Shown here: positions 33,527 to 42,818 of the stretch, piece after piece | Position numbering within the stretch: position 1 is the first letter of the stretch | Layout: each line of letters opens with the position of its first letter | DNA from: Latescibacteria bacterium UBA6620 | GTDB taxonomy: Bacteria > Latescibacterota > UBA2968 | Direction of reading: 5' to 3' | Length of the DNA: 64,000 nucleotides | NCBI GenBank assembly: GCA_002433075.1 | Contig: DJHM01000034.1 | Span: forward strand, 163,314 to 227,313 | Made by a program: the position numbers and the translations under genes | The notes under the pieces: model-generated | The model's database searches: none | Seen by the model: the letters and a program-made list of their open reading frames with translations, nothing else | Told to the model about the DNA's origin: nothing

Positions 33527-34315
33527 CTAGGCCCAGGCGCCTTTGGCCATCAACCCTCCGTCCACGTTCACCCACGAACCTGTCATGAATGAAGCTTCGT
33601 CGCTCGCCATAAAGCGTACCGCGCGTCCGATGTCCTCCGGCTGACCCATACGCCCGATCGGATGAATGTCGGCCATGTGTTGTCGCATCTTGCCCGGATC
33701 CTCGTCCGATGCCTCGATCGCCTCCGCGAGCAGGGGCGTGTCGATCGCTCCCGGATTGACAGCCAGTACACGGATGTTGTCGACTGCATAGTCGAGAGCC
33801 AGTTGCTGCGTCAATGAGAGGATACCGCCCTTGGTTGCCGCATAAGCGGATACCATCGGAGCCGATTGTAGACCCTGAACGCTGGCTGTGTTGATCACCA
33901 CCCCGCCGCCTCTTTCTTTCAAAGCCGAATAGCCGGCTTTGAACAGGAGAAATGCGCTCTTCAAGTTGACGTCCTGAATCCGGTCCCACATCTCTTCGGG
34001 CATCTCGTGGGCGCGCAGATAACTGTTCGTCGGTTGAATACCCACGTTGTTGCAAATGACGTCCAACCCGCCGAACGCGTCCCGTGCTGCGGCCACCAGT
34101 TTCTCGCACGCCTCCGCCGTCGTCACGTCCGCATTCTCGAACCGCAGTGTACCGGGATGATTCGCTGTCTCCGCCGCAATGGCGTTCCCCGCGTCCTGGT
34201 CTACATCCGCGCACACCACCCCGGCTCCTGCCTCCGTAAACGCCAGACAGATTCCCCGTCCGATCCCTTTCGCACCACCCGTTACAATGACCGATTTTCC
34301 GTCGAATGAGCCCAT
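33527..34315 (-). CDS. Short-chain dehydrogenase/reductase
   Basis: A 262-residue classical SDR using NAD(P)H. The cofactor motif is VIVTGGAKGIGRGICLAF (TGxxxGxG), with Asp after the second strand (VVCADVDQDAG) favouring NAD. The NVG motif follows (VICNNVGIQPTNS). The catalytic triad appears as Ser in INTASVQGLQS and YxxxK in SAYAATKGG. The C-terminal VNPGAIDTPLLAEA and SWVNVDGGLMAKGAWA complete the fold. The ATG at 34315 has AGGAGA nine bases upstream. It appears to be a single-gene unit. The substrate cannot be read from the sequence; many such proteins oxidise sugars or polyols. Confidence 0.92.
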   Translation of the reverse strand: MGSFDGKSVIVTGGAKGIGRGICLAFTEAGAGVVCADVDQDAGNAIAAETANHPGTLRFENADVTTAEACEKLVAAARDAFGGLDVICNNVGIQPTNSYLRAHEMPEEMWDRIQDVNLKSAFLLFKAGYSALKERGGGVVINTASVQGLQSAPMVSAYAATKGGILSLTQQLALDYAVDNIRVLAVNPGAIDTPLLAEAIEASDEDPGKMRQHMADIHPIGRMGQPEDIGRAVRFMASDEASFMTGSWVNVDGGLMAKGAWA

Positions 34316-34453
34316 GGTTTGTCTCCTATCCGTTGCCTGCGTGTCAGGGTCGCTAAAGATACTTCTGCCTTCCGCCCCACGAAAGCCGTACAGCAAACAG
34401 CCCCGCTGTTCGCGAGGCCATTCCCGGTCACGGTCGTGGTTTGGATCGGTCGA

Positions 34454-36280
34454 CTACTGCGGGACCACTCCCACTTCCACCGCAGATGACGCCGGAAGCT
34501 CGAAGTTCGCTTCGACGACCGTATAGCAACCGTCGTCGCTGTCCCAGGAGCCAACCATCCGCCCACCTTCCATACCATATTCGCCCCTGGGAACCACAAA
34601 GTTCAGTCGGCACCCGGGATAATCCTCGAGCAGGTCATTCGCCACACACGCTCGAACGACCGTTTCTGTCCCGTCGTTCGAGCCCTCCCATTCAATCCGG
34701 ATGGGCGACTCTCCCACTCTGGGCAACGGAATAGGTGCCTCTGCGTCTCCCGCATAGGTGCAGGAGACAACCCGACCTTCCTTGAAGCGGACCAGCCTGA
34801 AACTCTCCGCGTTAATCTTCCCCGCACGCTGTGTAGGCGTGGCGCCGAAGCTCAGCACTTTCTCCCCCGGCCCGTGGGCGTCGTGGATGAACGACACGCG
34901 ATGACGATCCAGAAACTCAACGGGCGCGTTGGCCTCGAACCCGTTGATCACCTTTACGGACGCGTCCGACTCCGCCAGGAGCTTATCTGCCAGCGCGAAG
35001 TCTTCGTGCCAGGCCATTCCGAAATTCAGAATCGACACGTCGCCAAAATCCACACGATGCACGGGATGGCCGAACCACTTTTCATGACCGTGATACTGGT
35101 GGTTACCAAACGTCACCGTATAGGGCAGGTCGAGACCTGCGAGTACCCCGGTCAGGTAGGCGGGATTCGTCGCGTTGCTGATCAACACCATGTTCGCGCC
35201 CAGCAGATTGGCCATTTCCACCATCCGAGACAGATACTCGGCCTGATACTGACCCCACGTATCCAGATGACCCCAGGTCATGAACACGGGGTCTTCCCCC
35301 AGCAATCTCCTGGAGACATACACGCTCCGGGGTGAACGACAAACCCGGGGTCTTCCTTCTTCAGGGTCAAGATCGACCCACAGGTCATACATCCCGGGAG
35401 GGACCTCCTCGGGAACCGTGGCGACAAGCTCCCGATCGTAGTAAAACGCTCGATCTCGTTGCTCCTCAAAATCGAGCGTTCGCGTGAGGGTAGCGGGACC
35501 CACGCTGCGAGAGATGCGGACTCCCTCGATCGACGCCCCGTAACCCAGGAAACGCGTCTTGAACGACGCGGTCCGGGCGACAATTGCGGGCCTGCCGAAT
35601 GCGGGAAACCGGACCCTCTGTAATCGCGTGGCGCGCGCCCTGGACAGCACGACCGAACCGAGATCCGTCTCCTCACCTGCACGAACCGTGAATTCATCCG
35701 ACGTCCACGCGTCCCAACCCATCGCCTCAACGCGGAGTCGATAGGTGTCCCCCGCAGGAAGACCTGCAAGCCGACACCGTCCCGACCTCCAGTTTCTAGA
35801 AAGACTGCTCCGCACCGTCTCCCCGTGACGCTCGACTGTAACCCGGGCGTCGACGAGATAGGCCTGCTCCTCACCCACAACTGCGAATCCAACCTCTCCC
35901 ACATCGGCCGCGAACACCCCGATCTGCTCGATCAGACATCCCGCTCTGTCGCCGTTCCCACGGTGAACGAGTCGCAGCGTGTGGCGACCTTCGGGTAGAC
36001 CGCGGGCAACGATAACTTCCAGCGCGTCAGACACCGGGTCCACGTCGGCCACGGTAGCCCCATCCACTTCAACCGATACCCGACCGAATGTCGATGACTT
36101 GAGAACGGGAATGTTCTGCTGACCCATCCGTAGAACGACCGTCTCTCCTTCGACATCCACCGTCAACGCTGCCCCGTCCACCACGGACGCCAGCGAAGAC
36201 TTCTCAGCGTAGCGGTATGAAAAGACCTGCCAGTCCCCGGACGTCCGAACGTCCGGGCTATCGACCACAGAAATCCACAT
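34454..36280 (-). CDS. Multidomain protein with metallophosphoesterase-like C-terminal half
   Basis: A 608-residue protein I can only partly assign. Residues 1-130 look like a jelly-roll domain as seen before SGNH hydrolases (GDWQVFSYRY, FGRVSVEVDGATVADVDPVS, LPEGRHTLRLVHRG). Residues about 145-220 resemble a carboxypeptidase-regulatory-like beta domain (CRLAGLPAGDTYRLRVEAMG). The C-terminal half has GANMVLISNATN, YTVTFGNHQYHGHEKWF and VSFIHDAHGPG, which recalls calcineurin-like phosphoesterases (GNHE/GH-x-H) but with altered residues. I use the ATG at 36280, six bases after GGAGAGAG. No signal peptide is visible. It lies 23 bases after the broken glycosyltransferase-like gene. Confidence 0.55.
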   Translation of the reverse strand: MWISVVDSPDVRTSGDWQVFSYRYAEKSSLASVVDGAALTVDVEGETVVLRMGQQNIPVLKSSTFGRVSVEVDGATVADVDPVSDALEVIVARGLPEGRHTLRLVHRGNGDRAGCLIEQIGVFAADVGEVGFAVVGEEQAYLVDARVTVERHGETVRSSLSRNWRSGRCRLAGLPAGDTYRLRVEAMGWDAWTSDEFTVRAGEETDLGSVVLSRARATRLQRVRFPAFGRPAIVARTASFKTRFLGYGASIEGVRISRSVGPATLTRTLDFEEQRDRAFYYDRELVATVPEEVPPGMYDLWVDLDPEEGRPRVCRSPRSVYVSRRLLGEDPVFMTWGHLDTWGQYQAEYLSRMVEMANLLGANMVLISNATNPAYLTGVLAGLDLPYTVTFGNHQYHGHEKWFGHPVHRVDFGDVSILNFGMAWHEDFALADKLLAESDASVKVINGFEANAPVEFLDRHRVSFIHDAHGPGEKVLSFGATPTQRAGKINAESFRLVRFKEGRVVSCTYAGDAEAPIPLPRVGESPIRIEWEGSNDGTETVVRACVANDLLEDYPGCRLNFVVPRGEYGMEGGRMVGSWDSDDGCYTVVEANFELPASSAVEVGVVPQ

Positions 36281-36303
36281 CATCTCTCTCCACGGCAACC
36301 GGT

Positions 36304-37964
36304 TCAGTAGGGAAAATCAACGGCTGGCAAGACCACCGTTTCACCCACATCGGGGATCTCAAAGGGAACGAGTCGCTCTCCCTCGTAGCGTACCCAGCGG
36401 AGGGAACGGTCTTCAAGGTCGGCCACAAACGTGAAAGTGGCCGCCTTGGGACGGCCGTCCGTCGTCTTCTTCGTCAACGTAATGTCAACGCCCGTTAGTG
36501 AAATATCGTAGTCGTCGGCAATCGGATCGCTGTGCCGCCTGAAGACGTCGTCCAGCGAAGAGATCACGTAGCCCTCTTCGGCTTCTACGGTCACGGCGCT
36601 CGGCGCGTGGCGGTGCACGGTCACGCGTGTGATTCCTGGAGCCAGCATCAGCAGACTTTTTTCGGGGATGGCCAATCCGCGAATCGTCTCACCAGCATCG
36701 TCCCCTGTGCGTAGAAAAACGACGGCGCATTCACGATCACCAGTCGCTGGTTTGGAAGCTCCGGGTCATCCGGAAGCCCGAGGGCTGGACCTTTGACAGT
36801 CTGTTCGATGGACTTGGGAGCCAGCGCGAAAATCGTCTGGAAGGGTGCCGCGATCATGACGTGAACCAGGACAAGAAGCCAGCCAAACGATCGCCAGGGC
36901 CATCCTCGCGTCCTTTCGAACGCTCGATGCAGAAGCAGAGACAGGAGGCACCGAAACCGACGTAAAGCAAAAGTCGATCGTGGGGCACGGTCGCGCAGAT
37001 GGGTATGACTGCTACGAGCATTCCCGTCGCGAAGAACCTTGCCTCTGGCCTGGCCCGCAGAATGGGACGCAGCAAGACCACAAAGAGAAGGATCACGACG
37101 ATGCCGAAAATGGCCATCCCGATCGCCTGGTCGGGCGACCACATGAAATAGAACGTGGGAAGAACCACTGACCCAACAGGAGGATCGGCGCCCGTGTCGT
37201 AAACGCCGAGAGAAAAGCACCGGTCTCTTCCATCGGGTCAAGGTAGAAGCCCGAGTTCGATCGAGCCACTTGCCGCTGTCCAGAAAGAGCGCGTGGGCGA
37301 ACAGGAAAGCGGCGATGCCGGTTCCACTTTCTCCCCCCAGCAACGAGGCCAGAAACGCGATGGGACCCACGACGATCCCGGGACCCCAGGCCTCCCGACG
37401 CCACCGATCGTGGGCGATCAGGCTCGCGAAGCCGAAGGTCGCCGCCACCACCGCATTCCGGTTCGCGAGCCAGCCGGCCGAGATTCCGTGGGCGTCGTCC
37501 AGCGCGTAGAGCAGCACGGCAAGCCCCACGATGGATCCGGTCAGCATCCGGCGATACAGAATGCCCACCATCGTCACCGTGGCTCCCAGCCATAGAAGAC
37601 TGTGAGCGTGCATGGCCGGGCCTGAATGGGGCCAGAGGGTGTAGTCAACCACGTGCGTAAACGACGAGAGCGGGCGCCAGAATGCGAGCTTCAACGCATC
37701 GTTGCCCCACCACGGCAGGACGCCGAGGTCTTTCCACGCCCTGATCTCTTCGGCATCCCCCCTCAGGAAGTCGAACATCCGATTCGTCATATCCGATGAA
37801 TCGGTCATGGGACCGACTTCCAGAAACTGCGCGCGGTGAGTCAGATCGTCCAGTTGCCATCCACCGCCAAGCGAAGGCAGATTCAGCAGGATGGCGATTC
37901 CGACCGCGCAGGCGATGACACGCGGCGACCGTAGCAGTTGTGTCAGACGCTCCCCGGCTCGCAT
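36304..37964 (-). pseudogene. Membrane glycosyltransferase-like protein with four frameshifts
   Basis: One protein of about 550 residues spread over three frames. The N-terminal half is intact: membrane helices and loops typical of GT-C/TMTC-like proteins (WQLDDLTHRAQFLEVGP, LAFWRPLSSFTHVVDYTLWP, SGPAMHAHSLLWLGATVTMV). It continues as FYLDPMEETGAFLSAFTTRA, PTFYFMWSPDQAIGMAIFGI and RTRGWPWRSFGWLLVLVHVM, ending with LLMLAPGITRVTVHRHAP and a soluble tail. Breaks lie at 37256-37257, 37157-37159, 36914-36916 and 36670-36671. In each, one added base in the run restores the frame. It is the densest set of breaks in the window. It is followed closely by the 608-residue gene. Confidence 0.7.
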
Positions 37965-38218
37965 AGGCCGTTCCTCTCCCTGGCTGACTAAAGACCTCGG
38001 ACAAGCTCTTCCCGACGCCTTCCAACGTAGCGCATCAGGTCACGTGCGCCCAGAAACAGCGCGATCCAGTTACCCGGCCCGCATCGGAGTCCGGTTAGGA
38101 TGGGCTCCACCCCAATCGATCGTCCAACGCCTGCGTCCGTCCGGTTGCCCTCTCCAGAAGACCTTCGTTTCTTCGTAACGTTTTCGAAGTTCCCTTCACG
38201 TCTCCAGACGGTATCGCC
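37965..38218. other. Intergenic spacer between divergent genes
   Basis: About 250 bases between the broken glycosyltransferase-like gene and xylulokinase. I see no supported gene. A minus-strand stretch reads NWIALFLGARDLMRYVGRRR before a stop, which might be a remnant, but it has no start. The xylulokinase promoter must lie near its right end. Confidence 0.4.
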
Positions 38219-39787
38219 ATGTCACTCTATCTCGGAATCGATTCCAGCACCCAGTCCATGACCGGGCTCGTCATCGACACAGACGAACAAGCCATTGTCG
38301 CAGAGGCCTCAATCAACTTCGACGAGCATTTCGCTGAAGCCTACGACCTCGAAAGCGGTGTCGTCGACTTCGGGCACGGAGTTGTGCACGGTCAACCCCT
38401 CGTCTGGGTGGAAGCCCTGGACTTTCTGTTCGAGCACCTGCAAGCCGCTGGCGTCGACCTTGGGAGAATCGAAGCCATTGCGGGGAGCGGTCAGCAACAC
38501 GGCACGGTCTACCTGAACGAGATGGCGGAGGAAGTTCTGGAGGGACTTTCGGGTGAGCTTCCGCTCAAAGACCAGGTCTCGAACATCTTCTCGCGCGCGA
38601 CTGCGCCCGTCTGGAGAGACACTTCGACAACGACCCAGTGTCGGGAGATCGAAGCCAACGTCGGAGGCACCGGTCAGTTGCTCTCGCTCACCGGAAACAC
38701 CGCCTTCGAGCGTTTCAGCGGTCCCCAGATCCGGAAATTCTGGCAGGAAGAGCCCGACAACTACGAGGAAACCGACTGTATCTGTCTGGTCAGCTCCTTT
38801 ATCGCCAGCCTCCTCGCCGGACGGCTCGTACCCGTCGACCCCGGGGACGGCAGTGGAACCAACCTGATGGATATTCGAACGCGTCAGTGGGCGCCGACCG
38901 CGCTGGAGGCAACGGCTCCGGACCTTGCAGCCCGATTGCTTCCCGTAACCCCCTCGACGAAATCAGCCGGCACGATCAGCCCGTATTTCGTCCAACGATA
39001 CAGGATGAACGACACCTGTCGGGTGCTGCCGTTCTCGGGCGACAATCCCTGCAGTCTCATTGGACTCGGGCTCGTTCAGCCGGGACAGATCGCCGTCAGT
39101 CTGGGCACGGGGGACACCCTGTTCGCCTGTATCCCCGATCCTGTCGTGTCCGAAGATGGCGAGGGATGCCTCTTCGCGTCTCCGGACGACACGCATTACA
39201 TGGCGCTGATCTGTTTTCTCAATGGAAGTCTTGCGCGGGAGGCCGTCCGCGATCGATATGCCCTCGACTGGGAGGGATTCGCCCAGTGCTTGAAGTCGAC
39301 TCATCCAGGGAACAACGGTGGGATGATGCTACCCTATTTCGATCCCGAAATCGTCCCGCACATACCGAAGGCAGGGGTCGTTCGTGAGAATCTAGAGGCG
39401 GACGATGCCTCTGCGAACGTACGTGCCGTTGTCGAAGCCCAAGCGATGTCTTCGAAAATTCACGCCCGGTGGATGGAGGTTCCCATCACGTCGATCAGTG
39501 TCACGGGTGGCGCATCGGCTAATGAAGGGATCCTTCAGATCTTCGCGGACGTTCACGGCTGTCCGGTGCAACGATTCGAAACCACAAATGGCGCCGCATT
39601 GGGTGCCGCGCTTCGTGCGTCGCAGGGCCACCATCCCGAAATACCGTGGCCAGACATTGTCGAACCTTTTACACAACCCGCCAGTGGGTTCATCGTTCAG
39701 CCCGACCCAGCCGCCGTGGAAACCTACGCCGGGCTCATTCCGGACTACGAGGCCCTCGAACGGAGACACCAGGAAACGATCGAGTAG
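38219..39787 (+). CDS. xylB: Xylulokinase-type FGGY sugar kinase
   Basis: A 522-residue FGGY carbohydrate kinase, phosphorylating xylulose or a similar ketose with ATP. The N-terminal LYLGIDSSTQSMTGLVIDTD is the phosphate-1 motif. Substrate-side regions follow (GSGQQHGTVYLNE, SRATAPVWRDTST). The second domain has IAVSLGTGDTLFA and the adenosine motif ISVTGGASANEGILQIFADV, then GAALGAALRA. Length and motif order fit XylB. No xylose isomerase is adjacent, so the exact sugar is inferred. It appears to be a single gene, convergent with the GNAT gene 6 bases downstream. The frame is undamaged. Confidence 0.88.
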   Translation: MSLYLGIDSSTQSMTGLVIDTDEQAIVAEASINFDEHFAEAYDLESGVVDFGHGVVHGQPLVWVEALDFLFEHLQAAGVDLGRIEAIAGSGQQHGTVYLNEMAEEVLEGLSGELPLKDQVSNIFSRATAPVWRDTSTTTQCREIEANVGGTGQLLSLTGNTAFERFSGPQIRKFWQEEPDNYEETDCICLVSSFIASLLAGRLVPVDPGDGSGTNLMDIRTRQWAPTALEATAPDLAARLLPVTPSTKSAGTISPYFVQRYRMNDTCRVLPFSGDNPCSLIGLGLVQPGQIAVSLGTGDTLFACIPDPVVSEDGEGCLFASPDDTHYMALICFLNGSLAREAVRDRYALDWEGFAQCLKSTHPGNNGGMMLPYFDPEIVPHIPKAGVVRENLEADDASANVRAVVEAQAMSSKIHARWMEVPITSISVTGGASANEGILQIFADVHGCPVQRFETTNGAALGAALRASQGHHPEIPWPDIVEPFTQPASGFIVQPDPAAVETYAGLIPDYEALERRHQETIE

Positions 39788-39793
39788 ACAACC

Positions 39794-40675
39794 CTACACC
39801 GCCAGCTCCCACCCATAGGTCCAGTCCGTCACCCGGAAACCGCAGTTGGTGTAGAAAGCGTACGCACGGTAGTTGTCGAAAGCCGTGCTGATCCCTGCGT
39901 GCCGGTAACCCATACGCTTTCCCTCTCTCATCGCCTCCTGCAGAATGTAGCGTCCGTAGCCTTTCCCCTGGAACGCTTCCTCGACGCCCAGCCAGTTTAC
40001 GAACAGCCGGTCGCCCTGGCTGGGGTGGCAGTTCGCAGCCGAGATCACGCGGGTTTCCCCGATAAGCGTCTCGCCCGACGTACATCGACCGTTGAATGAC
40101 GGGATCGGCCCTGCACTTTCCTCCGTCTTCCACGTGAGATCGACTTCCTGCTCGATCTCGAAGGGATCCTCCAATTCGAAGTCGTCCCAATCGAGGTGTA
40201 CCTCGCCGCCCCCTCTCCTGAAGCCCTCGCAGGTAAGCAGCGCCTGAACGTGTCCGATACGGTCGGACAGGTAAGCGTGATTCCGATGGTAAAAGGGGTA
40301 CTGGTCATTATGATCAAACGCACGAATCGCCACGACCTTCTCTTCCCGAAAATAGTCGAGCGTAGTCCTCAGAAGTTCGATCCCCGTCCCCCGATCCCCG
40401 CGGTTGTAACTCAGGAATCGCATGGCACCGCAGTTTCCTTCAAGATTCTTCGGATTTCGAATCACCGCGTGTGAGAACCCCAATGGCGATCCATCGCGGA
40501 CCGCAACGAACACCCGCTCTCCCAGGACGGAATCCATCTCCCCGCCCAGGGTCCTGGCAAACAGGTCCCGGTCGACTGGATGACAGTGTGCACAATCCGA
40601 GGTCGTTGCCTCGTAAATCTCACACAACACTTCACCGTGGGCTGGTTGATAGTCGACAATCTGAAGATTGCTCAT
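39794..40675 (-). CDS. Tandem GNAT acetyltransferase
   Basis: A 293-residue protein with two GNAT-like halves. The first half (residues 1-150) has the fold without a clear acetyl-CoA loop (ERVFVAVRDGSPLGFSHAVI). The second (about 190-290) has the motif A loop VEEAFQGKGYGRYILQEAMR and a terminal AYAFYTNCGFRVTDWTYGWE, typical of GNAT. Tandem GNATs with one degenerate half are known. TAAGGAGG lies upstream of the ATG at 40675. It overlaps the truncated GNAT gene upstream by four bases (ATGA). Substrate unknown. Confidence 0.82.
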   Translation of the reverse strand: MSNLQIVDYQPAHGEVLCEIYEATTSDCAHCHPVDRDLFARTLGGEMDSVLGERVFVAVRDGSPLGFSHAVIRNPKNLEGNCGAMRFLSYNRGDRGTGIELLRTTLDYFREEKVVAIRAFDHNDQYPFYHRNHAYLSDRIGHVQALLTCEGFRRGGGEVHLDWDDFELEDPFEIEQEVDLTWKTEESAGPIPSFNGRCTSGETLIGETRVISAANCHPSQGDRLFVNWLGVEEAFQGKGYGRYILQEAMREGKRMGYRHAGISTAFDNYRAYAFYTNCGFRVTDWTYGWELAV

Positions 40676-40995
40676 ATCGATTCCTCCTTACATGTCCTTC
40701 TTAAACACCGCCTCCTTCGAATGCCACGTCTACGATGGCTTCCTTCCACGAAAAGCTCCGTCAGCTCTGCCCACGGCACTTCGTAACAGATCAAGGACTG
40801 CAACTGCGCAGCCGCAAAGCCGACAATCAATCCCGCATCTTCGGCGACCAGAACAATTTCCGTGCGGGCATCGTTTTCGATCTTTTCTCTCATCGAATCT
40901 GGCGACACTTTTACTTCATTGAAATCGAGATTCATCTCGGCCAATCGTGCGGAATCTGCGCAATGAGCTTCACCTATGTGGATGTTTGATTCCAT
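40672..40995 (-). pseudogene. Truncated GNAT acetyltransferase
   Basis: Residues 1-82 look like the first part of a GNAT protein: CADSARLAEMNLDFNEVK, TEIVLVAEDAGLIVGFAAAQ and AELTELFVEGSHRRRGI, which is the start of the acetyl-CoA loop. The rest of the loop and the C-terminal strands are missing. In another frame KEAVFKKDM then stop (40688-40690) resembles a normal GNAT end, so an internal deletion of about 45 codons plus a frame change is likely. The open frame ends in ATGA over the next gene's start and provides its AAGGAGG site. Confidence 0.65.
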
Positions 40996-41037
40996 CGTTG
41001 ATCGGCCGTTGTCTCCGTCTACTCGAGCGGGAACACC

Positions 41038-41466
41038 TTACTCCATCAGCAGTTCCACGACTCCCCGCATCCACATCGTACTGGGATCGTCGCTTACGAG
41101 CAGGTCCAGCGCCTCGCTCGTGGTCACCCAGCGGTGGTCGTCGTGTTCGGCAGAGGTTCGAAGCGCGCCAGCATTGGAGGTCTTACAGAGAAACAGGACC
41201 CCCACCAGTTCATTCTCAGGAACCGCCTCACCCCGGTAGAAGTGGGTCGTATCCAGAATCCGGTCGATCTCTACAGACAGACCGGTCTCCTCCTGCACCT
41301 CTCTTCGGAGGGCATCTTCGAATCCCTCGCCTTGCTCGAGACGGCCTGTCACACACTCCCACACATCAGCCGCAAAGTCCTTCTCTCCCGACCTTCGGAG
41401 CAGCAAAAATCGACCGTCGTGTCGCTGGATGACCGCACCCACACCCGCTAGAAACTGACCTGGCAA
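41038..41466 (-). CDS. Nudix hydrolase
   Basis: A 142-residue pyrophosphohydrolase. The Nudix box is complete: GRLEQGEGFEDALRREVQEE then TGL, fitting GX5EX7REUXEEXGU. The flanking strands (GVGAVIQRHDGRFLLLRRS, ELVGVLFLCKTSN and HDDHRWVTTSEALDLL) fit MutT-like or house-cleaning Nudix proteins. Start TTG at 41466 with GAGGAG six bases before it. Substrate cannot be told; NTPs, dinucleoside polyphosphates or nucleotide sugars are all possible. Same strand as the Zn-finger gene upstream, whose terminator lies just before it. Confidence 0.92.
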   Translation of the reverse strand: MPGQFLAGVGAVIQRHDGRFLLLRRSGEKDFAADVWECVTGRLEQGEGFEDALRREVQEETGLSVEIDRILDTTHFYRGEAVPENELVGVLFLCKTSNAGALRTSAEHDDHRWVTTSEALDLLVSDDPSTMWMRGVVELLME

Positions 41467-41488
41467 TCCTCTCTCCTCAAAAGAAACA

Positions 41489-41510
41489 GGGCAGGTCCGA
41501 AGACCCGCCC
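41489..41510 (-). terminator. Rho-independent terminator after the HEAT/Zn-finger gene
   Basis: On the minus strand GGGCGGGTC, a TTCG loop and GACCTGCCC... pair with one mismatch (GGGC.GGTC with GACC.GCCC), followed by TGTTTCTTTT. It lies 36 bases beyond the stop of the gene at 41546. Confidence 0.7.
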
Positions 41511-41545
41511 CTCATTCATCTAGTTCATTTTTCGCCCGCAGTGAG

Positions 41546-42061
41546 TCAACCGTCACACGAGGCGCAGACCCAAGCCGCCCGTGAGTCATCGCCGCTCGGA
41601 ATCTCCGTCTCGAAGTCACGCCGGACGGGCACGCTGTCGTCTCCACAGAAATCACATTTCCCACGATCGGGATAGTCTCCGATCATTTTCGCGTCGAGTT
41701 CGATACGCTCCCGCTTTTCACATCCCCTCGTGAACAGCTTCAAGAACCTGAGGACGCGCTCGTCCGTCTCGTTCTCCCACGCACGATCGAAGATTTCCTT
41801 CAGCTCCGGGTCGTCGGGCTTCCCGCCGTCTTCGAGCGTGTGATAGGCCGCAACCCGAACATCGTCGTCCGGATCTTCCATCATCCGATACAGAGCGTCC
41901 CACGCTTCATCAACCCTTCGACGCACGTGACAGGGACACAGGTTCTTCGCTGCCTCGAGCCGCTCGCTCGGGTCGTCGCTCTTCGAAAGCTCGATGTAGT
42001 GCCAGATCTCGTTCGTACGGGTGCGTTTCTGATAGGGATTGAGGTTCTTGATGGGTGGCAA
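41546..42061 (-). CDS. HEAT-repeat-like protein with C-terminal Zn finger
   Basis: A 171-residue protein. The first two thirds are helical with a HEAT-like pair: WHYIELSKSDDPSERLEAAK then AWDALYRMMEDPDDDVRVAA and YHTLEDGG. The C-terminus holds a treble-clef-like finger: GKCDFCGDDSVPVRRDFETE then VCASCDG, two CxxC pairs about 25 residues apart. TTG start at 42061 with GGAGGGA five bases upstream. It lies 20 bases after a shorter gene with a homologous finger. Function unknown; the finger resembles ClpX-type or other small zinc ribbons, but I do not recognise the family. Confidence 0.65.
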   Translation of the reverse strand: MPPIKNLNPYQKRTRTNEIWHYIELSKSDDPSERLEAAKNLCPCHVRRRVDEAWDALYRMMEDPDDDVRVAAYHTLEDGGKPDDPELKEIFDRAWENETDERVLRFLKLFTRGCEKRERIELDAKMIGDYPDRGKCDFCGDDSVPVRRDFETEIPSGDDSRAAWVCASCDG

Positions 42062-42081
42062 TCTGTCCCTCCGAGATGCAG

Positions 42082-42216
42082 CTAACCGTCGCATCCTTCA
42101 CACACGAGAGCCGCTCTCGTACCCGGTCCTCCCGGGATCTGCGTGTCATAGTCTTCTCGTACGGCCCGATCCTCGCCACAGAAATTGCACTTCCCCTTGA
42201 TCGCATAGTCGGACAT
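42082..42216 (-). CDS. Short Zn-finger protein paralogous to the next gene's C-terminus
   Basis: A 44-residue open frame, GKCNFCGEDRAVREDYDTQI then LVCEGCDG, closely matching the C-terminal finger of the downstream gene, including the spacing of the two CxxC pairs. Homology continues upstream of the ATG at 42216 (EGCLEERRA against RGCEKRERI), so the real start may be a non-ATG codon up to 75 bases earlier, or this is the tail of a truncated duplicate. It lies between the lipoprotein FKBP and the HEAT/Zn-finger gene in one co-directional run. Confidence 0.55.
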   Translation of the reverse strand: MSDYAIKGKCNFCGEDRAVREDYDTQIPGGPGTRAALVCEGCDG

Positions 42217-42307
42217 GACCGCCACTTTCAGCGCGACATCTTCACTTGCGCTCGCCCTAGCTCTCCGTTCCTCGAGACACCCTTCGATCCTTCGCTGCAG
42301 CTTCGGC

Positions 42308-42766
42308 CTACGAAGGAGGTGGGAACAATTCGATCTCGAAGATGAGCGTGGCATTCGGGGGGATTCTTCCACCGCCCGTGCCCGTAGACCCGTAACCCAG
42401 TGCCGGGGGGATGACAAGCTGTCGGAGACCTCCGAATCGCATCGTCGAAACACCCTCGTCCCATCCCGGAATCACGCGTCCCGCCCCGATGGGAAATATG
42501 AACCGTTCTCCGGAATCTCTAGAGCTGTCGAACTTCGTTCCATCCTCCAACCAACCCTCGAAGTGGACGGCCACGTTGAAACCCAAGCCGGGCATCTCGC
42601 CCGTTCCTTCGCGGATGTCGAAGAATTTGAGACCAGACTCCGTTACGGTATAAGCGGACTCCGCGACCACTTGCGGCTTGGTGTCCGACAGGTCGAATCC
42701 GGTACCCGAATCGCCCCCACACGCAGAAACCGCCAGCAAGGCACCAAACAGAACAACGTATCTCAT
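42308..42766 (-). CDS. FKBP-type peptidyl-prolyl isomerase lipoprotein
   Basis: A 152-residue periplasmic or outer-membrane isomerase. A lipoprotein signal MRYVVLFGALLAVSAC ends at the acylated Cys. The FKBP domain follows: YTVTESGLKFFDIREGTGEM, VAVHFEGWLEDGTKFDSSRD, VIPGWDEGVSTMRFGGLRQL and PPNATLIFEIEL. Active-site aromatics (Tyr/Phe, Trp) are in place. The ATG at 42766 follows GGAGGATAC, a strong ribosome-binding site. A second FKBP gene lies just upstream, and this one is followed by the Zn-finger genes. Confidence 0.9.
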   Translation of the reverse strand: MRYVVLFGALLAVSACGGDSGTGFDLSDTKPQVVAESAYTVTESGLKFFDIREGTGEMPGLGFNVAVHFEGWLEDGTKFDSSRDSGERFIFPIGAGRVIPGWDEGVSTMRFGGLRQLVIPPALGYGSTGTGGGRIPPNATLIFEIELFPPPS

Positions 42767-42818
42767 GTATCCTCCATTCTGGTCATTACCCCGGCAGGCT
42801 GTATAGATGTGTCTCGAA

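Noticed and set aside
37965..38218. A short minus-strand gene ending NWIALFLGARDLMRYVGRRR
   Set aside because: No start codon, no ribosome-binding site and no family match; left as spacer.
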